Assembly (NCBI GenBank): GCA_041476565.1
Contig: JBGOTQ010000078.1
Coordinates: 1-22,820, forward strand
Direction: 5' to 3'
Length of the DNA: 22,820 nt
Source of the DNA: DATKMG01 sp041476565
Lineage (GTDB): Bacteria; Acidobacteriota; Terriglobia; Versatilivoradales; Versatilivoraceae
Within the stretch, counting starts at the first letter, position 1. Each line of letters begins with the position of its first letter. Both the position numbers and the translations under genes were made by a program. Positions 1 to 8,274 of the stretch are shown here, one piece after another. Below the pieces are notes generated by a model. That model ran no database searches. It had not been told where the DNA came from and saw only the letters and a list, made by a program, of their open reading frames with translations.

Positions 1-1
1 C

Positions 2-166
2 ATGGAGCGATTCAACCCCGTGTTGATTAGAGAGTACCAATCGCTGGATGGAGTCTTGTATCGAGTATATGCCGGTGAATATGCGTCTTACGAGCAGGCT
101 TCAATTGCCTTGAGAGATTTAAAGAAACAGGGGATTGAAGGCTTGATTGTCCGGCTGGATCGCTGA
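2..166 (+). CDS. SPOR-domain protein, C-terminal fragment (5' end outside window)
   Basis: The frame is open from the left edge and ends with TGA at 164-166, giving 54 visible codons. The visible residues include YRVYAGEYASYEQAS, then ALRDLKKQGIEGLIVRLDR. This matches the usual end of a SPOR domain: a strand with an R-V-x-x-G core, a helix with A-x-x-x-L-x-x-x-G, and a final I-V-R strand. SPOR domains bind denuded septal peptidoglycan and usually sit at the C-terminus of division proteins, RlpA-like lytic transglycosylases or amidases. Which of these this is cannot be told, because the N-terminal part lies outside the window. The ATG at position 2 is probably internal. The gene is convergent with lipA, with 27 bp between the stops. 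Confidence 0.6.
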   Translation: MERFNPVLIREYQSLDGVLYRVYAGEYASYEQASIALRDLKKQGIEGLIVRLDR

Positions 167-193
167 GGCAACAACCTCAGGCCAATCTCTACT

Positions 194-1108
194 TCAAATC
201 AGGGGGAAGGGATTGGTCGGATCACTCGCGAGAAGTCCCTCGACCTGCTCTTGAGCATGGTACGAGCTGCGGACTAGAGGGCCGGCCTCGACACGAGGAA
301 TGCCTTTAGCTTCCCCGATTTGCTTGAATTCTTGAAACTCATCCGGATGGTAGTGTTTCAGCAAAGGGAGATGCTTTAGCGAGGGTCTCAAGTACTGACC
401 AATGGTCAGGATGTCTACTTTTGTAGCTGCCAGATCATCCATTCCTCGATAGATCTCTTCGATTTCCTCGCCAAGTCCAACCATGAAACCGGTCTTGATC
501 TTGACCTGGGAGGCATGGGCCTTCACTGTTTGCAGCAGATCCAATGAATGCTGGTAAGAAGACTTCGGTTTGACCTTGGGGAAGAGTCTGGGAACCGTGT
601 CCAAATTGTGGGCCAAAACGTCAGGGTTAGCGGCAATGACCGTTTCCAGGTTCCGAAATGATCGTCTAAAGTCAGGAATCAAAACCTCCACCCTCGCACC
701 GGGATTCAGCTCCCTGATTTTAAGGATAGTCTGTGCGAAGACATGCGATCCTTCGTCTTCCAGATCGTCCCGGTCTACGGAAGTCACTACCGCGTAGCGC
801 AACTTAAGCAACTGAACAGCCTTAGCGACCCGTAGTGGTTCCTCCAGATCATATCCTTGTGGCCGCCCTGTTTTCACTGCACAAAAGCCGCAGCGACGCG
901 TACAAATATTCCCCAGGATCATAAAGGTGGCAGTGCCCTTGTTCCAACATTCTCCAATATTTGGGCAGTTAGCACTTTCGCAAACGGTATGGAGGGTATG
1001 GCTGCGAACCAGCCTCTTCAGGTCATGATAATTTTCACCACCCGGAAAGCGGACTTTCAACCATGCGGGGTGGCGAGAGAAGCTGATATTAGAGTCTGCC
1101 ATAGCCAT
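194..1108 (-). CDS. lipA: Lipoyl synthase (radical SAM)
   Basis: LipA inserts two sulfur atoms into octanoyl groups bound to the E2 subunits of 2-oxoacid dehydrogenases or to the glycine-cleavage H protein, making lipoyl cofactor in the cytoplasm. The 304-aa length is normal. The auxiliary [4Fe-4S] cluster motif CESANCPNIGEC is at residues 43-54. The radical-SAM motif CTRRCGFC is at 69-76 (C-x3-C-x2-C). The C-terminal RSSYHA segment supplies the conserved serine that ligates the auxiliary cluster. An ATG at 1108 and a second two codons later (1102) are both possible starts; neither has a clear Shine-Dalgarno. It lies 134 bp downstream of nadA on the same strand and may be co-transcribed. No lipB is visible in the window. 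Confidence 0.97.
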   Translation of the reverse strand: MAMADSNISFSRHPAWLKVRFPGGENYHDLKRLVRSHTLHTVCESANCPNIGECWNKGTATFMILGNICTRRCGFCAVKTGRPQGYDLEEPLRVAKAVQLLKLRYAVVTSVDRDDLEDEGSHVFAQTILKIRELNPGARVEVLIPDFRRSFRNLETVIAANPDVLAHNLDTVPRLFPKVKPKSSYQHSLDLLQTVKAHASQVKIKTGFMVGLGEEIEEIYRGMDDLAATKVDILTIGQYLRPSLKHLPLLKHYHPDEFQEFKQIGEAKGIPRVEAGPLVRSSYHAQEQVEGLLASDPTNPFPLI

Positions 1109-1242
1109 GGTACTAAACCAAGGTCAAGAAATTGGACCCTGCAGGTAGTAAGAAATCCTTTCCCGCCTCAGACATTCATATCCGGCCTAAAGGGCAAAGA
1201 ATGCCATGCAGTTACAGAGCTTCTATTCTCATGACAGAGAGC

Positions 1243-2298
1243 CTATCCAATGGCCATCATCCGTTCTACAGCCTTTCTGGCCCGAGTTCGAATATCTTCA
1301 GGAATCTCAATCTGGTAACGGTTGTACAACAGTGAATGCAAAGTATCGTTTAGGGTGATCTGGTTCATGTGCGGGCACCGAACACTGCACAGCCGGAGCA
1401 TTTCCTTATCAGGGTTCTCGGCGGCGATGTTGTCCCCCATGCTGCATTCAGTGAGGAGCAAGTAACGAGCTGCCTTGGATTTCTCGACATAACGAATCAT
1501 TGCAGTGGTACTGCCTGCGAAATCAGCAGCGGCAGTTACCTCAGGGCTACATTCCGGATGGGCCAAGACGAGGACATCAGGGAATTGCCTCCGAATTCTC
1601 TGGATGTCGTCAGTCGTGAATTTTTCGTGGACTTCACACTTGCCATGCCAGCCGATGATCGAGAATTCCAAGTCTTTCTCGCGATCTCGAAGCCTGACGG
1701 GATGCTTTACTGGGAAAATAATGCTTTTCCCGGTTTCGCGGGCCACATTCGCCGCCAGATATTCATCGGGTAGGAAAATAACCGTATCGCAATGAAGGGA
1801 CTCTACCACAGCCGCTGCGTTGCTTGATGTGCAGCAAATATCACTTTCGGCTTTCACGTCAGCATAGGTATTTATGTAGGTGACTACCGGAATCCCTGGA
1901 TACTGCCGTCTAAGTTCCCGGACGTCTTCGGCGGTAATGCTGCCGGCCAGGGAACATCCTGCTTCGAGTGAAGGCAGAAGCACCGTCTTTTGCGGGTTGA
2001 GGATCTTGGCCGTTTCTGCCATGAAACGGACCCCACAGAAGACGATAGGATCCTTTGTGGTTTGGGCGGCTTTGCGGCTGAGCTCCAGAGAATCGCCGGA
2101 GAAATCGGGAATGGAGTGATAGAGGGCAGGCTCCATATAATTGTGCCCAAGGATAACTGCATTGCGCACCTCCTTCAGCCGAGTTATCTCCACGATCAAC
2201 TCAGCCTTCAAGCGCAACTCGAACTCGGGGACAATACCGGCAAGCTTCTCCCGCAAGAGCTGAAAAGTTCCTTCGACGCTGTCGGCGACAAGATGCAT
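1243..2298 (-). CDS. nadA: Quinolinate synthase A
   Basis: NadA condenses iminoaspartate with dihydroxyacetone phosphate to quinolinate in de novo NAD synthesis, using a [4Fe-4S] cluster. Family segments are clear: ILGHNYM, GDSLELSRKA, VFCGVRFMAETAKIL, LEAGCSLA, WHGKCEVHEKF, HPEC and CSVRCPHMNQITL. The three cluster ligands are expected to be the Cys in LEAGC, the Cys in HGKCEVHE and the last Cys of CSVRC. The frame extends upstream to a TTG at 2370. I prefer the ATG at 2298 (351 aa) because a TATAAT-type promoter at 2359-2386 would place the transcript start inside the longer version, and the extra 24 residues resemble nothing in the family. The partner gene nadB is not in the window. Divergent from the sulfatase-like gene. 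Confidence 0.95.
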   Translation of the reverse strand: MHLVADSVEGTFQLLREKLAGIVPEFELRLKAELIVEITRLKEVRNAVILGHNYMEPALYHSIPDFSGDSLELSRKAAQTTKDPIVFCGVRFMAETAKILNPQKTVLLPSLEAGCSLAGSITAEDVRELRRQYPGIPVVTYINTYADVKAESDICCTSSNAAAVVESLHCDTVIFLPDEYLAANVARETGKSIIFPVKHPVRLRDREKDLEFSIIGWHGKCEVHEKFTTDDIQRIRRQFPDVLVLAHPECSPEVTAAADFAGSTTAMIRYVEKSKAARYLLLTECSMGDNIAAENPDKEMLRLCSVRCPHMNQITLNDTLHSLLYNRYQIEIPEDIRTRARKAVERMMAIG

Positions 2299-2358
2299 GT
2301 GTGTCTTTCTTGGATGATCCGGGCGGGCACCCGTACCCGCACGTGAATTCAGAAGAAC

Positions 2359-2386
2359 ATTATAACTCAACTGCAGGAATTCCCAA
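2359..2386 (-). promoter_or_regulatory. sigma70-type promoter for nadA
   Basis: Read on the minus strand, TTGGGA (2386-2381) is followed by a 16-bp spacer and TATAAT (2364-2359). The -10 hexamer is a perfect consensus match. Transcription would begin near 2352, leaving a leader of about 50 nt before the ATG at 2298. This is inferred from sequence only. Confidence 0.55.
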
Positions 2387-2429
2387 CTTTGGAGCTAAGA
2401 AGGGAGTAGGATTCTCCACAATAAATCAA

Positions 2430-2458
2430 TTGGATCAATGGCTTTTTCTCGGTAGAAT
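2430..2458 (+). promoter_or_regulatory. sigma70-type promoter for the sulfatase-like gene
   Basis: TTGGAT (2430-2435), a 17-bp spacer and TAGAAT (2453-2458) lie 32 bp upstream of the ATG at 2491. Transcription would start near 2465, giving a leader of about 26 nt. Together with the minus-strand nadA promoter this makes the 2299-2490 interval a divergent promoter region. Confidence 0.45.
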
Positions 2459-2490
2459 CAGCAGGAATTGCCTGTCACGTCAACTCTGCA

Positions 2491-5070
2491 ATGCACCTGA
2501 AAACCCTATATATCCAAGACACTGCCGACCTTTTTGTCCTCTCGAGTTTTGCCATTGCTCAACCCCTTTTCGGCCTTGTCTTGCAAAACCCAGGGTTTCT
2601 GGCAGCTCGCCGGTCAGAGCCGGCCGAGATAGGATGGGTTGTGGCCAGTCTTAGTTTCGGCTTCCCTTTGGTCCTCGCACTTATCGAATATGTGGCAGGA
2701 TTCTTTGGATCGAAAGTCAAGCGTGTCCTCCACGGGTTTCTCATTGCTTTTCTGATCTCTTTAGTCCTTCTGCCAGTTTCAAAGAGAGTCGCTGTTGTCC
2801 CGGGCTGGGCTTGGTGTTTGATTTCCTTGCTGATCGGGAGCGTAGGCGCCTGTTTGTATTTGAAATACAGAACTCCCCGATGGTCTCTGCTATTTCTGTT
2901 CCCTTCGGTATTCTTATTCCCCTTGTTGTTCCTGAGTCACGAGCCGATCCGCAAGCAGGTATTCGGTACAGGAAAAGCAGGGGCCACGTTCTCAATCCCA
3001 ATAGGTCAACCTATTCCCATTGTCATGGTCGTTTTCGATGAGTTTCCATTGAGTTCCTTGATGGATGAGAGGGAAAAGATTGACCAAAAACACTTCCCTA
3101 ATTTTGCAGCGTTAGCCCAGGAGGCCATTTGGTTTCGGAACGCATCCGCAGTGACCGATGGAACCTTGAACTCGGTTCCCAGCATCCTCTGTGGGCTTTA
3201 CCCGCAGCCCAGTCTCAGACTCTTGCCCAATGCGCGAGACTACCCTCTGACCCTGTTTACTCTACTGGCTGCCACCTACAGGTTCCATGTTCAAGAAAAC
3301 AACACCCGTCTATGCCCTCAAAGCTTATGCCAGGAGGAGCAGCAAGACCCGACCTTCCATCGAATACGCGGTTGGGTGCAGGACTTGGGGGTACTTTACT
3401 TATATGTGGTTCTTCCCCGGAAAATGACGAATTGGCTCCCGGACATTTCAACCTCTTGGAGGGACTTTGCGCCCCCGGGAAATCCAATGGGCAGTGACAA
3501 GCGAGAAATTATAGACTACGGTGAATTGAATAAATGGATCAACCGGCCTGGAGAATTCACCCGATTCGTTGACTCCATCGTGCCGTCTGCAAAGCCAACC
3601 TTGCACTTTCTGCATATTCTTCTGCCCCATGCCCCTTGGGAATTCCTGCCATCAGGAAAGAAGTATTCTCTAGAAGCTACTAAGCTCCGGGGGCTCCTCG
3701 AGGACAGCGACAAGAGATGGGATCTCTGGGGGAGCGACCACTGGGCTGTGGCTGAGGCATATCAAAGACATATGTTGCAGATTTGTCTAGTGGACCGGTT
3801 GTTCGGCACTCTTATCACCCGCCTCCGTTCGACTGGTCTCTATGACCAGTCCCTGATCATCGTTGTAGCAGACCATGGATGCAGCTTCCGAATTAACGAC
3901 TCCCGCCGCAAGGCGACCCAAAGCAATTTTCCGGATATTCTGAATGTGCCTTTCTTTGTAAAGTTGCCCTTCCAGAAAGAAGGCCGGATAGACGACGCAA
4001 ACGTTGAGACCATTGATACACTCCCGACGATTGCTGAGGTTCTCAAGGTAAAACTCCCCTGGAAGGTTGATGGGTTCTCTGCTCTGGGCCCTTCTTCGCT
4101 GCGGAGGAGTAAAAAGACCTTCATTGCCGAGCAAGGGGAGAAACTCTCTTTTTCTTCTGATCTGCATGGACGAGTCGAGGCCATACGGCAGAAGCTCGAG
4201 CTCTTCAGTCCAGGAACAGAGCGGAGGGACTATTTCGAGATGGGCCCCTATCGAGAATTGCTGGGTCTAGATGCAGAAGAGGCAGGGCCTATCGAGGATA
4301 GCGCGGGCCAACTGGAACTGGAGCATCAAGGGTACCTCAACAGCCACGACTCCCAAGCCTCTTTAGTCCTGACTCACCTGACCGGAAGAATCCGACGCCC
4401 TTCGAATGACAGATCCCAGCCTCTCTATCTGGCGCTGGCCATCAATGGGGCTATCCGGGCTGTTACTGAAACCTATTGGTCCGGAAGAGAAGAAAGGTTC
4501 TCAGTTATTACTCCCGATTGGGCCTACCGGGAAGGCCACAACGAAGTGACCGGGTACGCAGTTCTGGGTTCAAAGGGGGGAATAAAGCTGGCCCGATTTC
4601 ATACGCTCAAGGACACCCCTCAATATAGGTGGGGGGATCCTATTCGGCTTGACCGGTCCGGGAATGGTAGCATCTATTTGGGAGATGGGTGGAGCCGCCG
4701 GTCGGAGGGCGATTTTACCTGGAGTGACGGGAAACGAGCGTCGCTGGGGATAGACCACGATTCTCCTCCGGGGACTGTGTTGCTAAGAGCCAAGCTCATG
4801 CCTTATTGGGTCAAGAAGAAGGTTGAACATCAACGAATTCGAATCCTGGTGAACCGTCGGTTTGCCGGAGAGTGGGGAATCGACAGGCCTGGCATTCAAG
4901 AAAAATCCTTGGTTATTCCCGCCGAATTCTTCAGTCATTCCGCTCGAACCATGATCACCTTTGAACTGCCGGATGCCGTTTCGCCAGCCAGCCTGGGAAT
5001 AGGGCCGGATGTCCGTGAACTGGGTCTTGCGGTATTTTGGTTTTCTTTGGTTCCTCAAGAGCACTCCTAG
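2491..5070 (+). CDS. Sulfatase/alkaline-phosphatase superfamily membrane enzyme (LTA-synthase-like layout)
   Basis: The 859-aa protein has about five hydrophobic segments in residues 12-150, then an extracytoplasmic domain of the sulfatase/phosphoglycerol-transferase superfamily. Visible metal or active-site candidates are D173/E174 in VVFDEFP, T215 in DGTLNSVP (nucleophile position), H370 in LLPHAPW, and D441-H442 in VVADHG. This matches the E, T, D, H set known for LtaS-type enzymes, which move phospho-substituents on envelope polymers. After about residue 600 comes an extra predicted beta-rich domain of roughly 220 residues that minimal family members lack. The substrate is unknown; a sulfatase, phosphoglycerol or phosphoethanolamine transferase, or phosphodiesterase are all possible. 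Start at 2491 is supported by the promoter at 2430-2458, but no strong Shine-Dalgarno is visible. It converges with the methyltransferase gene, 13 bp apart. Confidence 0.85.
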   Translation: MHLKTLYIQDTADLFVLSSFAIAQPLFGLVLQNPGFLAARRSEPAEIGWVVASLSFGFPLVLALIEYVAGFFGSKVKRVLHGFLIAFLISLVLLPVSKRVAVVPGWAWCLISLLIGSVGACLYLKYRTPRWSLLFLFPSVFLFPLLFLSHEPIRKQVFGTGKAGATFSIPIGQPIPIVMVVFDEFPLSSLMDEREKIDQKHFPNFAALAQEAIWFRNASAVTDGTLNSVPSILCGLYPQPSLRLLPNARDYPLTLFTLLAATYRFHVQENNTRLCPQSLCQEEQQDPTFHRIRGWVQDLGVLYLYVVLPRKMTNWLPDISTSWRDFAPPGNPMGSDKREIIDYGELNKWINRPGEFTRFVDSIVPSAKPTLHFLHILLPHAPWEFLPSGKKYSLEATKLRGLLEDSDKRWDLWGSDHWAVAEAYQRHMLQICLVDRLFGTLITRLRSTGLYDQSLIIVVADHGCSFRINDSRRKATQSNFPDILNVPFFVKLPFQKEGRIDDANVETIDTLPTIAEVLKVKLPWKVDGFSALGPSSLRRSKKTFIAEQGEKLSFSSDLHGRVEAIRQKLELFSPGTERRDYFEMGPYRELLGLDAEEAGPIEDSAGQLELEHQGYLNSHDSQASLVLTHLTGRIRRPSNDRSQPLYLALAINGAIRAVTETYWSGREERFSVITPDWAYREGHNEVTGYAVLGSKGGIKLARFHTLKDTPQYRWGDPIRLDRSGNGSIYLGDGWSRRSEGDFTWSDGKRASLGIDHDSPPGTVLLRAKLMPYWVKKKVEHQRIRILVNRRFAGEWGIDRPGIQEKSLVIPAEFFSHSARTMITFELPDAVSPASLGIGPDVRELGLAVFWFSLVPQEHS

Positions 5071-5083
5071 AGGTAGACAGAGA

Positions 5084-6481
5084 TCAGTCCGACCTCCGTT
5101 GCATCCAATACAAAACCCTTTCCGTATTTCTGATAGGGTCGACACGAACAATGACAAAGTGGCGACTGAATGCCTCCTCGAAGTTCTGTCGAGTGTAATT
5201 GGGGAAGGTATCTTTTCTCCGAGAGAGAAGGAGTTCCACCTGTTTATCGCCCTTCGGAACGAATTCAACCAGCAATGCATGACTGACCCTGTGAAAGAAC
5301 TCGGCAATCCTAGTGAGAGGTAAATTATTGGAGATAGCGAGGTGATGAACCAACGCCAGTGCGATGGTAGCATCTGCCGGTCCGCGCTCGAGCCAGGACA
5401 TCCGTTCCTGATTTTCCCAGCCTAGGCTGGGACTGGGATTAGTAAGATCCAGTACCAGAGGGAGAAGGTACGATTCATTCTTCTTGACACATTCTTTATA
5501 AAGACGCTCCACGCAAGCCGCGTCAGCATCAAAAGCTATAGTTGGAATTCCCCTGTCGCTTGCGACCCTGCTAAATGTGCCCATATTGGCCCCCAGATCC
5601 CAAAGCATCCTGGGTCTGGGAGTGACTTTGTCCACAAACTCAACGACCAACTGGAGCTTGTGCTGAAATGATTCCTGTCCGTAAAGGGAAGCCGCATCAT
5701 AATTGCTCCATTCAGTCTTAGGGGGGTGCCACCAAGTTTTGGCGACAGCCGACTCCAAATGGTCAAGTAGACCCAGCAGGCTCCTGCGACTTACCCGATG
5801 ATCCTTAAGATTCACTTTTCTGTTGAGGAAATGTTCTTGGATTCTGGCGTGAAGGTGGATGTGAGTGAAGAGAGAAAATCGGAGCAGTGTTCGCCGCGGC
5901 AGTAACGCGCATGTCAAGTCTAAGGGAACTCCATCGAGGTACGTCCGCAAGAGCTGGTTAAGTCGGAAATCCCGATAGCTCATCAGCACCAATGGTGCTA
6001 GAAAATGTTGGCAGAACTGGCGATAGGCAACCCATGGCTCGCCTTCCCGGTAGCACCGGAAAGACAGAGTATCAATGAATACCGGCTTGCCTTTCAGGAA
6101 CTGGACATTGTACGCACTCGAGTCTTTGAGGCACATCCCCCTGCTGAGTGCTTCTCTTTGAAGCCTGAGCGTGAGGAGAGCCGCATCCTTAAGTTGGCTG
6201 AAACACCATTCGTAAGGATAAGAGATAAAATCGATAGTATCAGGCTTGACCACCTTATAAGCATCACCGGTGGCCGCCCGATCGAGGTCGACTTCCTCAT
6301 GCGCGACCAGGAGCCCGGCCTTTACCAGGTGTTCACATAAGCCGGATTCCATGAAATGGTCATAGTCCTCGCGGTAAATCGCATTGACCTGCCGGAACAG
6401 TTGAGTGTCTCGATAAAACAGAAACCCTGCAGGGTCTCGGAATGAGGAAGGCAGGACCTGAGTCACACGTAAGCCTGGCAT
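5084..6481 (-). CDS. NoeA-like class I SAM-dependent methyltransferase with N-terminal kinase-like region
   Basis: About 465 aa from ATG 6481. The C-terminal half carries the SAM-binding motif LWDLGANMGTF at about residues 293-303, then AFDAD, typical of class I methyltransferases. The N-terminal half contains LKDSSAYNVQF (about 118-128) and PVFIDTLSF (about 133-141). These resemble the catalytic-loop Asp/Asn and metal-binding Asp of aminoglycoside-phosphotransferase-like kinases. The combination fits proteins annotated as nodulation NoeA-like methyltransferases. The acceptor is unknown; an envelope glycan is an inference from the neighbours. The start overlaps the upstream small gene's stop as TGATG, so translation is probably coupled. 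A TTG one codon earlier is less likely. Confidence 0.8.
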   Translation of the reverse strand: MPGLRVTQVLPSSFRDPAGFLFYRDTQLFRQVNAIYREDYDHFMESGLCEHLVKAGLLVAHEEVDLDRAATGDAYKVVKPDTIDFISYPYEWCFSQLKDAALLTLRLQREALSRGMCLKDSSAYNVQFLKGKPVFIDTLSFRCYREGEPWVAYRQFCQHFLAPLVLMSYRDFRLNQLLRTYLDGVPLDLTCALLPRRTLLRFSLFTHIHLHARIQEHFLNRKVNLKDHRVSRRSLLGLLDHLESAVAKTWWHPPKTEWSNYDAASLYGQESFQHKLQLVVEFVDKVTPRPRMLWDLGANMGTFSRVASDRGIPTIAFDADAACVERLYKECVKKNESYLLPLVLDLTNPSPSLGWENQERMSWLERGPADATIALALVHHLAISNNLPLTRIAEFFHRVSHALLVEFVPKGDKQVELLLSRRKDTFPNYTRQNFEEAFSRHFVIVRVDPIRNTERVLYWMQRRSD

Positions 6482-6708
6482 CAATCGTCCTTCTTAGATG
6501 ACCTTAAGATTCTCGACGTCAGGAAGCTCTTGAGCCTAGCCCAGTAAATTCTCAGCGCATACAGAAGGCCGAGGAACCCAGCCACGAGAATCTGGAGCAA
6601 GTAGCTTCCAGTGCCTGGATCGACGTATGCATGGGCTTCCTTGGACAAACCCAACGCGACAAGGATCAAGACAAAAATATCAAATATGCGGAGCCTTCTC
6701 GATAACAT
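6481..6708 (-). CDS. Small membrane protein with AYVDPGTGS motif
   Basis: 75 aa. It has an N-terminal hydrophobic segment (about residues 9-27, IFDIFVLILVALGL) ending in EAHAYVDPGTGSYLLQ, then a second hydrophobic segment (ILVAGFLGLLYALRIYW) and a basic tail. The first segment could be a cleaved signal (HA-Y) or a membrane anchor. A perfect Shine-Dalgarno, AGGAGG with 6-nt spacing (minus strand, 6719-6714), supports the start. The stop overlaps the methyltransferase start by one base (TGATG). I recall PGTGS-type small proteins near sulfatase-like and NoeA-like genes in other bacteria but cannot check this here. Function unknown; a membrane partner of the neighbouring enzymes is an inference. 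Confidence 0.8.
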   Translation of the reverse strand: MLSRRLRIFDIFVLILVALGLSKEAHAYVDPGTGSYLLQILVAGFLGLLYALRIYWARLKSFLTSRILRSSKKDD

Positions 6709-6951
6709 CGGTTCCTCCTGGAATCTTAGTCCTTGTCACACTTTTAAAGGCATCTAAGAATTTAAGACTACAAGGGATACTCTCCCCCACCTACAATATT
6801 CTATTTAGAGTGACTTGGCTTTGGAAGATTTACTTCAAACAGGCATTTTCCTTGAGCGCCCAAACTTATTTTGTTAGTCTCTTGTCCTACAACTGGTTTG
6901 AAGTTGATGGCTTAAGTTCCCACCCGCAGTTCGATCACATGGAGGATATGA

Positions 6952-8274
6952 ATGTGGAAGAGAATTGTATCCAGGCTCGGACTGAAAAATAGCTGGAATT
7001 ATAAGGAAAATAAACCATTGGTGATCACAAACGTGATTCTGGTCGGAATGGCGTTGTTTGCTAGCTTGCCCAAGTACTTGTCCCCAAACTCAGAAGACGT
7101 CATCCCCTTTCCGAAAGCTCCCAGCATCCAACAACCGCCGGCCGCAACATCCCTGGTCGTAAAGATTGAGGGCCAGATTAAGAAGAACATGACCTTTAGT
7201 GATGTTCTTGCTTCCTACGAATTTCCACAGGAGCTAATTCATCAGTTGATCGTGACGACAAAGCCGATCTACAACTTGCGAAAGCTGATCCCCGGGAATC
7301 ATTTTGAACTGGAGAAACTGGCTGACGGGACCTTGCAAGTGTTCCGGTATGATGTGGACTTGGACAAATACCTGAACGTTTATCGAACCGAGGAAGGTTA
7401 CAAAGCAGAGCTCCGCCCCTTTCAATACCAAACTCAGGTCTCCTACATTGAAGGAAGCATTCATGGCTCCTTGTTCCATTCCATTAATGAACTCGACGAA
7501 AAAGACCAGCTAGCTCTGGACCTTTCCGAGATATTCTCTTGGGACATCGATTTCAACACCGAACTGAAGGAGGGCGATCACTTCCGGTTTGCGGCTGAGA
7601 AGCTCTATCTTGACGGGAAGTTTGTGAAATACCGGAAGATTCTTGCAGCTGATTTGACCAACAATGGAAGGGTATATTCAGGCTACTATTTTGTCGATCC
7701 GTCCGGCCATGCGGATTATTACAGTGCCGAAGGAAAATCGTTAAGGCGGGAATTCCTAAAATCACCGCTCCGATTCTTCCGGGTCAGTTCGACATTTTCA
7801 CGCCGCCGCTTTCATCCCTTGCTTCAATGTTACAAACCGCATTTGGGTGTCGACTATGCGGCTCCAACCGGGACTCCTGTGGTTGCTGCCGGCAATGGTC
7901 GGATTCAGTTCGCTGCGTGGAAACAAGGATTTGGCCGTTTCATTCAGATTGTCCACGGGAATGGACTGACTACAATGTATGGACATCTTTCCAAATTTGC
8001 CCCTGAAATCCATAAAGGTTCGGAGGTGAAGCAGGGCCAACTGATTGGTTATGTGGGTTCCAGCGGTTTGGCCACAGGACCTCATCTGGACTACCGGGTC
8101 ACGCGCATGGGACGGTTTGTCAATCCGCTGAGTCTGAAATTTCAGCCCTCGACCCCGGTGAGACCAGAGCACATGGCGGCATTCAAGGCCGAATTGGCCA
8201 AATGGCGGTGGGACTTGGCTCATGCAGGCACGGAACCCATGCCGGCCCAGTCAGCTGCTTTGCAGCCGCGGTAA
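6952..8274 (+). CDS. M23-family peptidoglycan endopeptidase-like protein
   Basis: 440 aa with one N-terminal membrane segment (about residues 23-40), a proline-rich linker, an OapA/LysM-like region (about 78-125, TFSDVLASYEFPQELIHQL), a middle domain, and a C-terminal LytM/M23 domain (about 285-395). The order resembles MepM/ShyA-type D,D-endopeptidases that cut cross-links to allow wall growth. The metal motif is HLGVD (H297, D301) and the catalytic His is in YGHL (H345). The last motif reads GPHLDYR (H378, D380), where the usual form is GPHLH; the third metal ligand is therefore Asp rather than His. It may still bind metal, or it may be a regulator. The GGAGG Shine-Dalgarno at 6941-6945, 6 nt before ATG, fixes the start. 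Confidence 0.88.
   Translation: MWKRIVSRLGLKNSWNYKENKPLVITNVILVGMALFASLPKYLSPNSEDVIPFPKAPSIQQPPAATSLVVKIEGQIKKNMTFSDVLASYEFPQELIHQLIVTTKPIYNLRKLIPGNHFELEKLADGTLQVFRYDVDLDKYLNVYRTEEGYKAELRPFQYQTQVSYIEGSIHGSLFHSINELDEKDQLALDLSEIFSWDIDFNTELKEGDHFRFAAEKLYLDGKFVKYRKILAADLTNNGRVYSGYYFVDPSGHADYYSAEGKSLRREFLKSPLRFFRVSSTFSRRRFHPLLQCYKPHLGVDYAAPTGTPVVAAGNGRIQFAAWKQGFGRFIQIVHGNGLTTMYGHLSKFAPEIHKGSEVKQGQLIGYVGSSGLATGPHLDYRVTRMGRFVNPLSLKFQPSTPVRPEHMAAFKAELAKWRWDLAHAGTEPMPAQSAALQPR

Noticed and set aside
4783..5373. 196-codon minus-strand frame across the end of the sulfatase-like gene
   Set aside because: It overlaps two better-supported genes and shows no domain.
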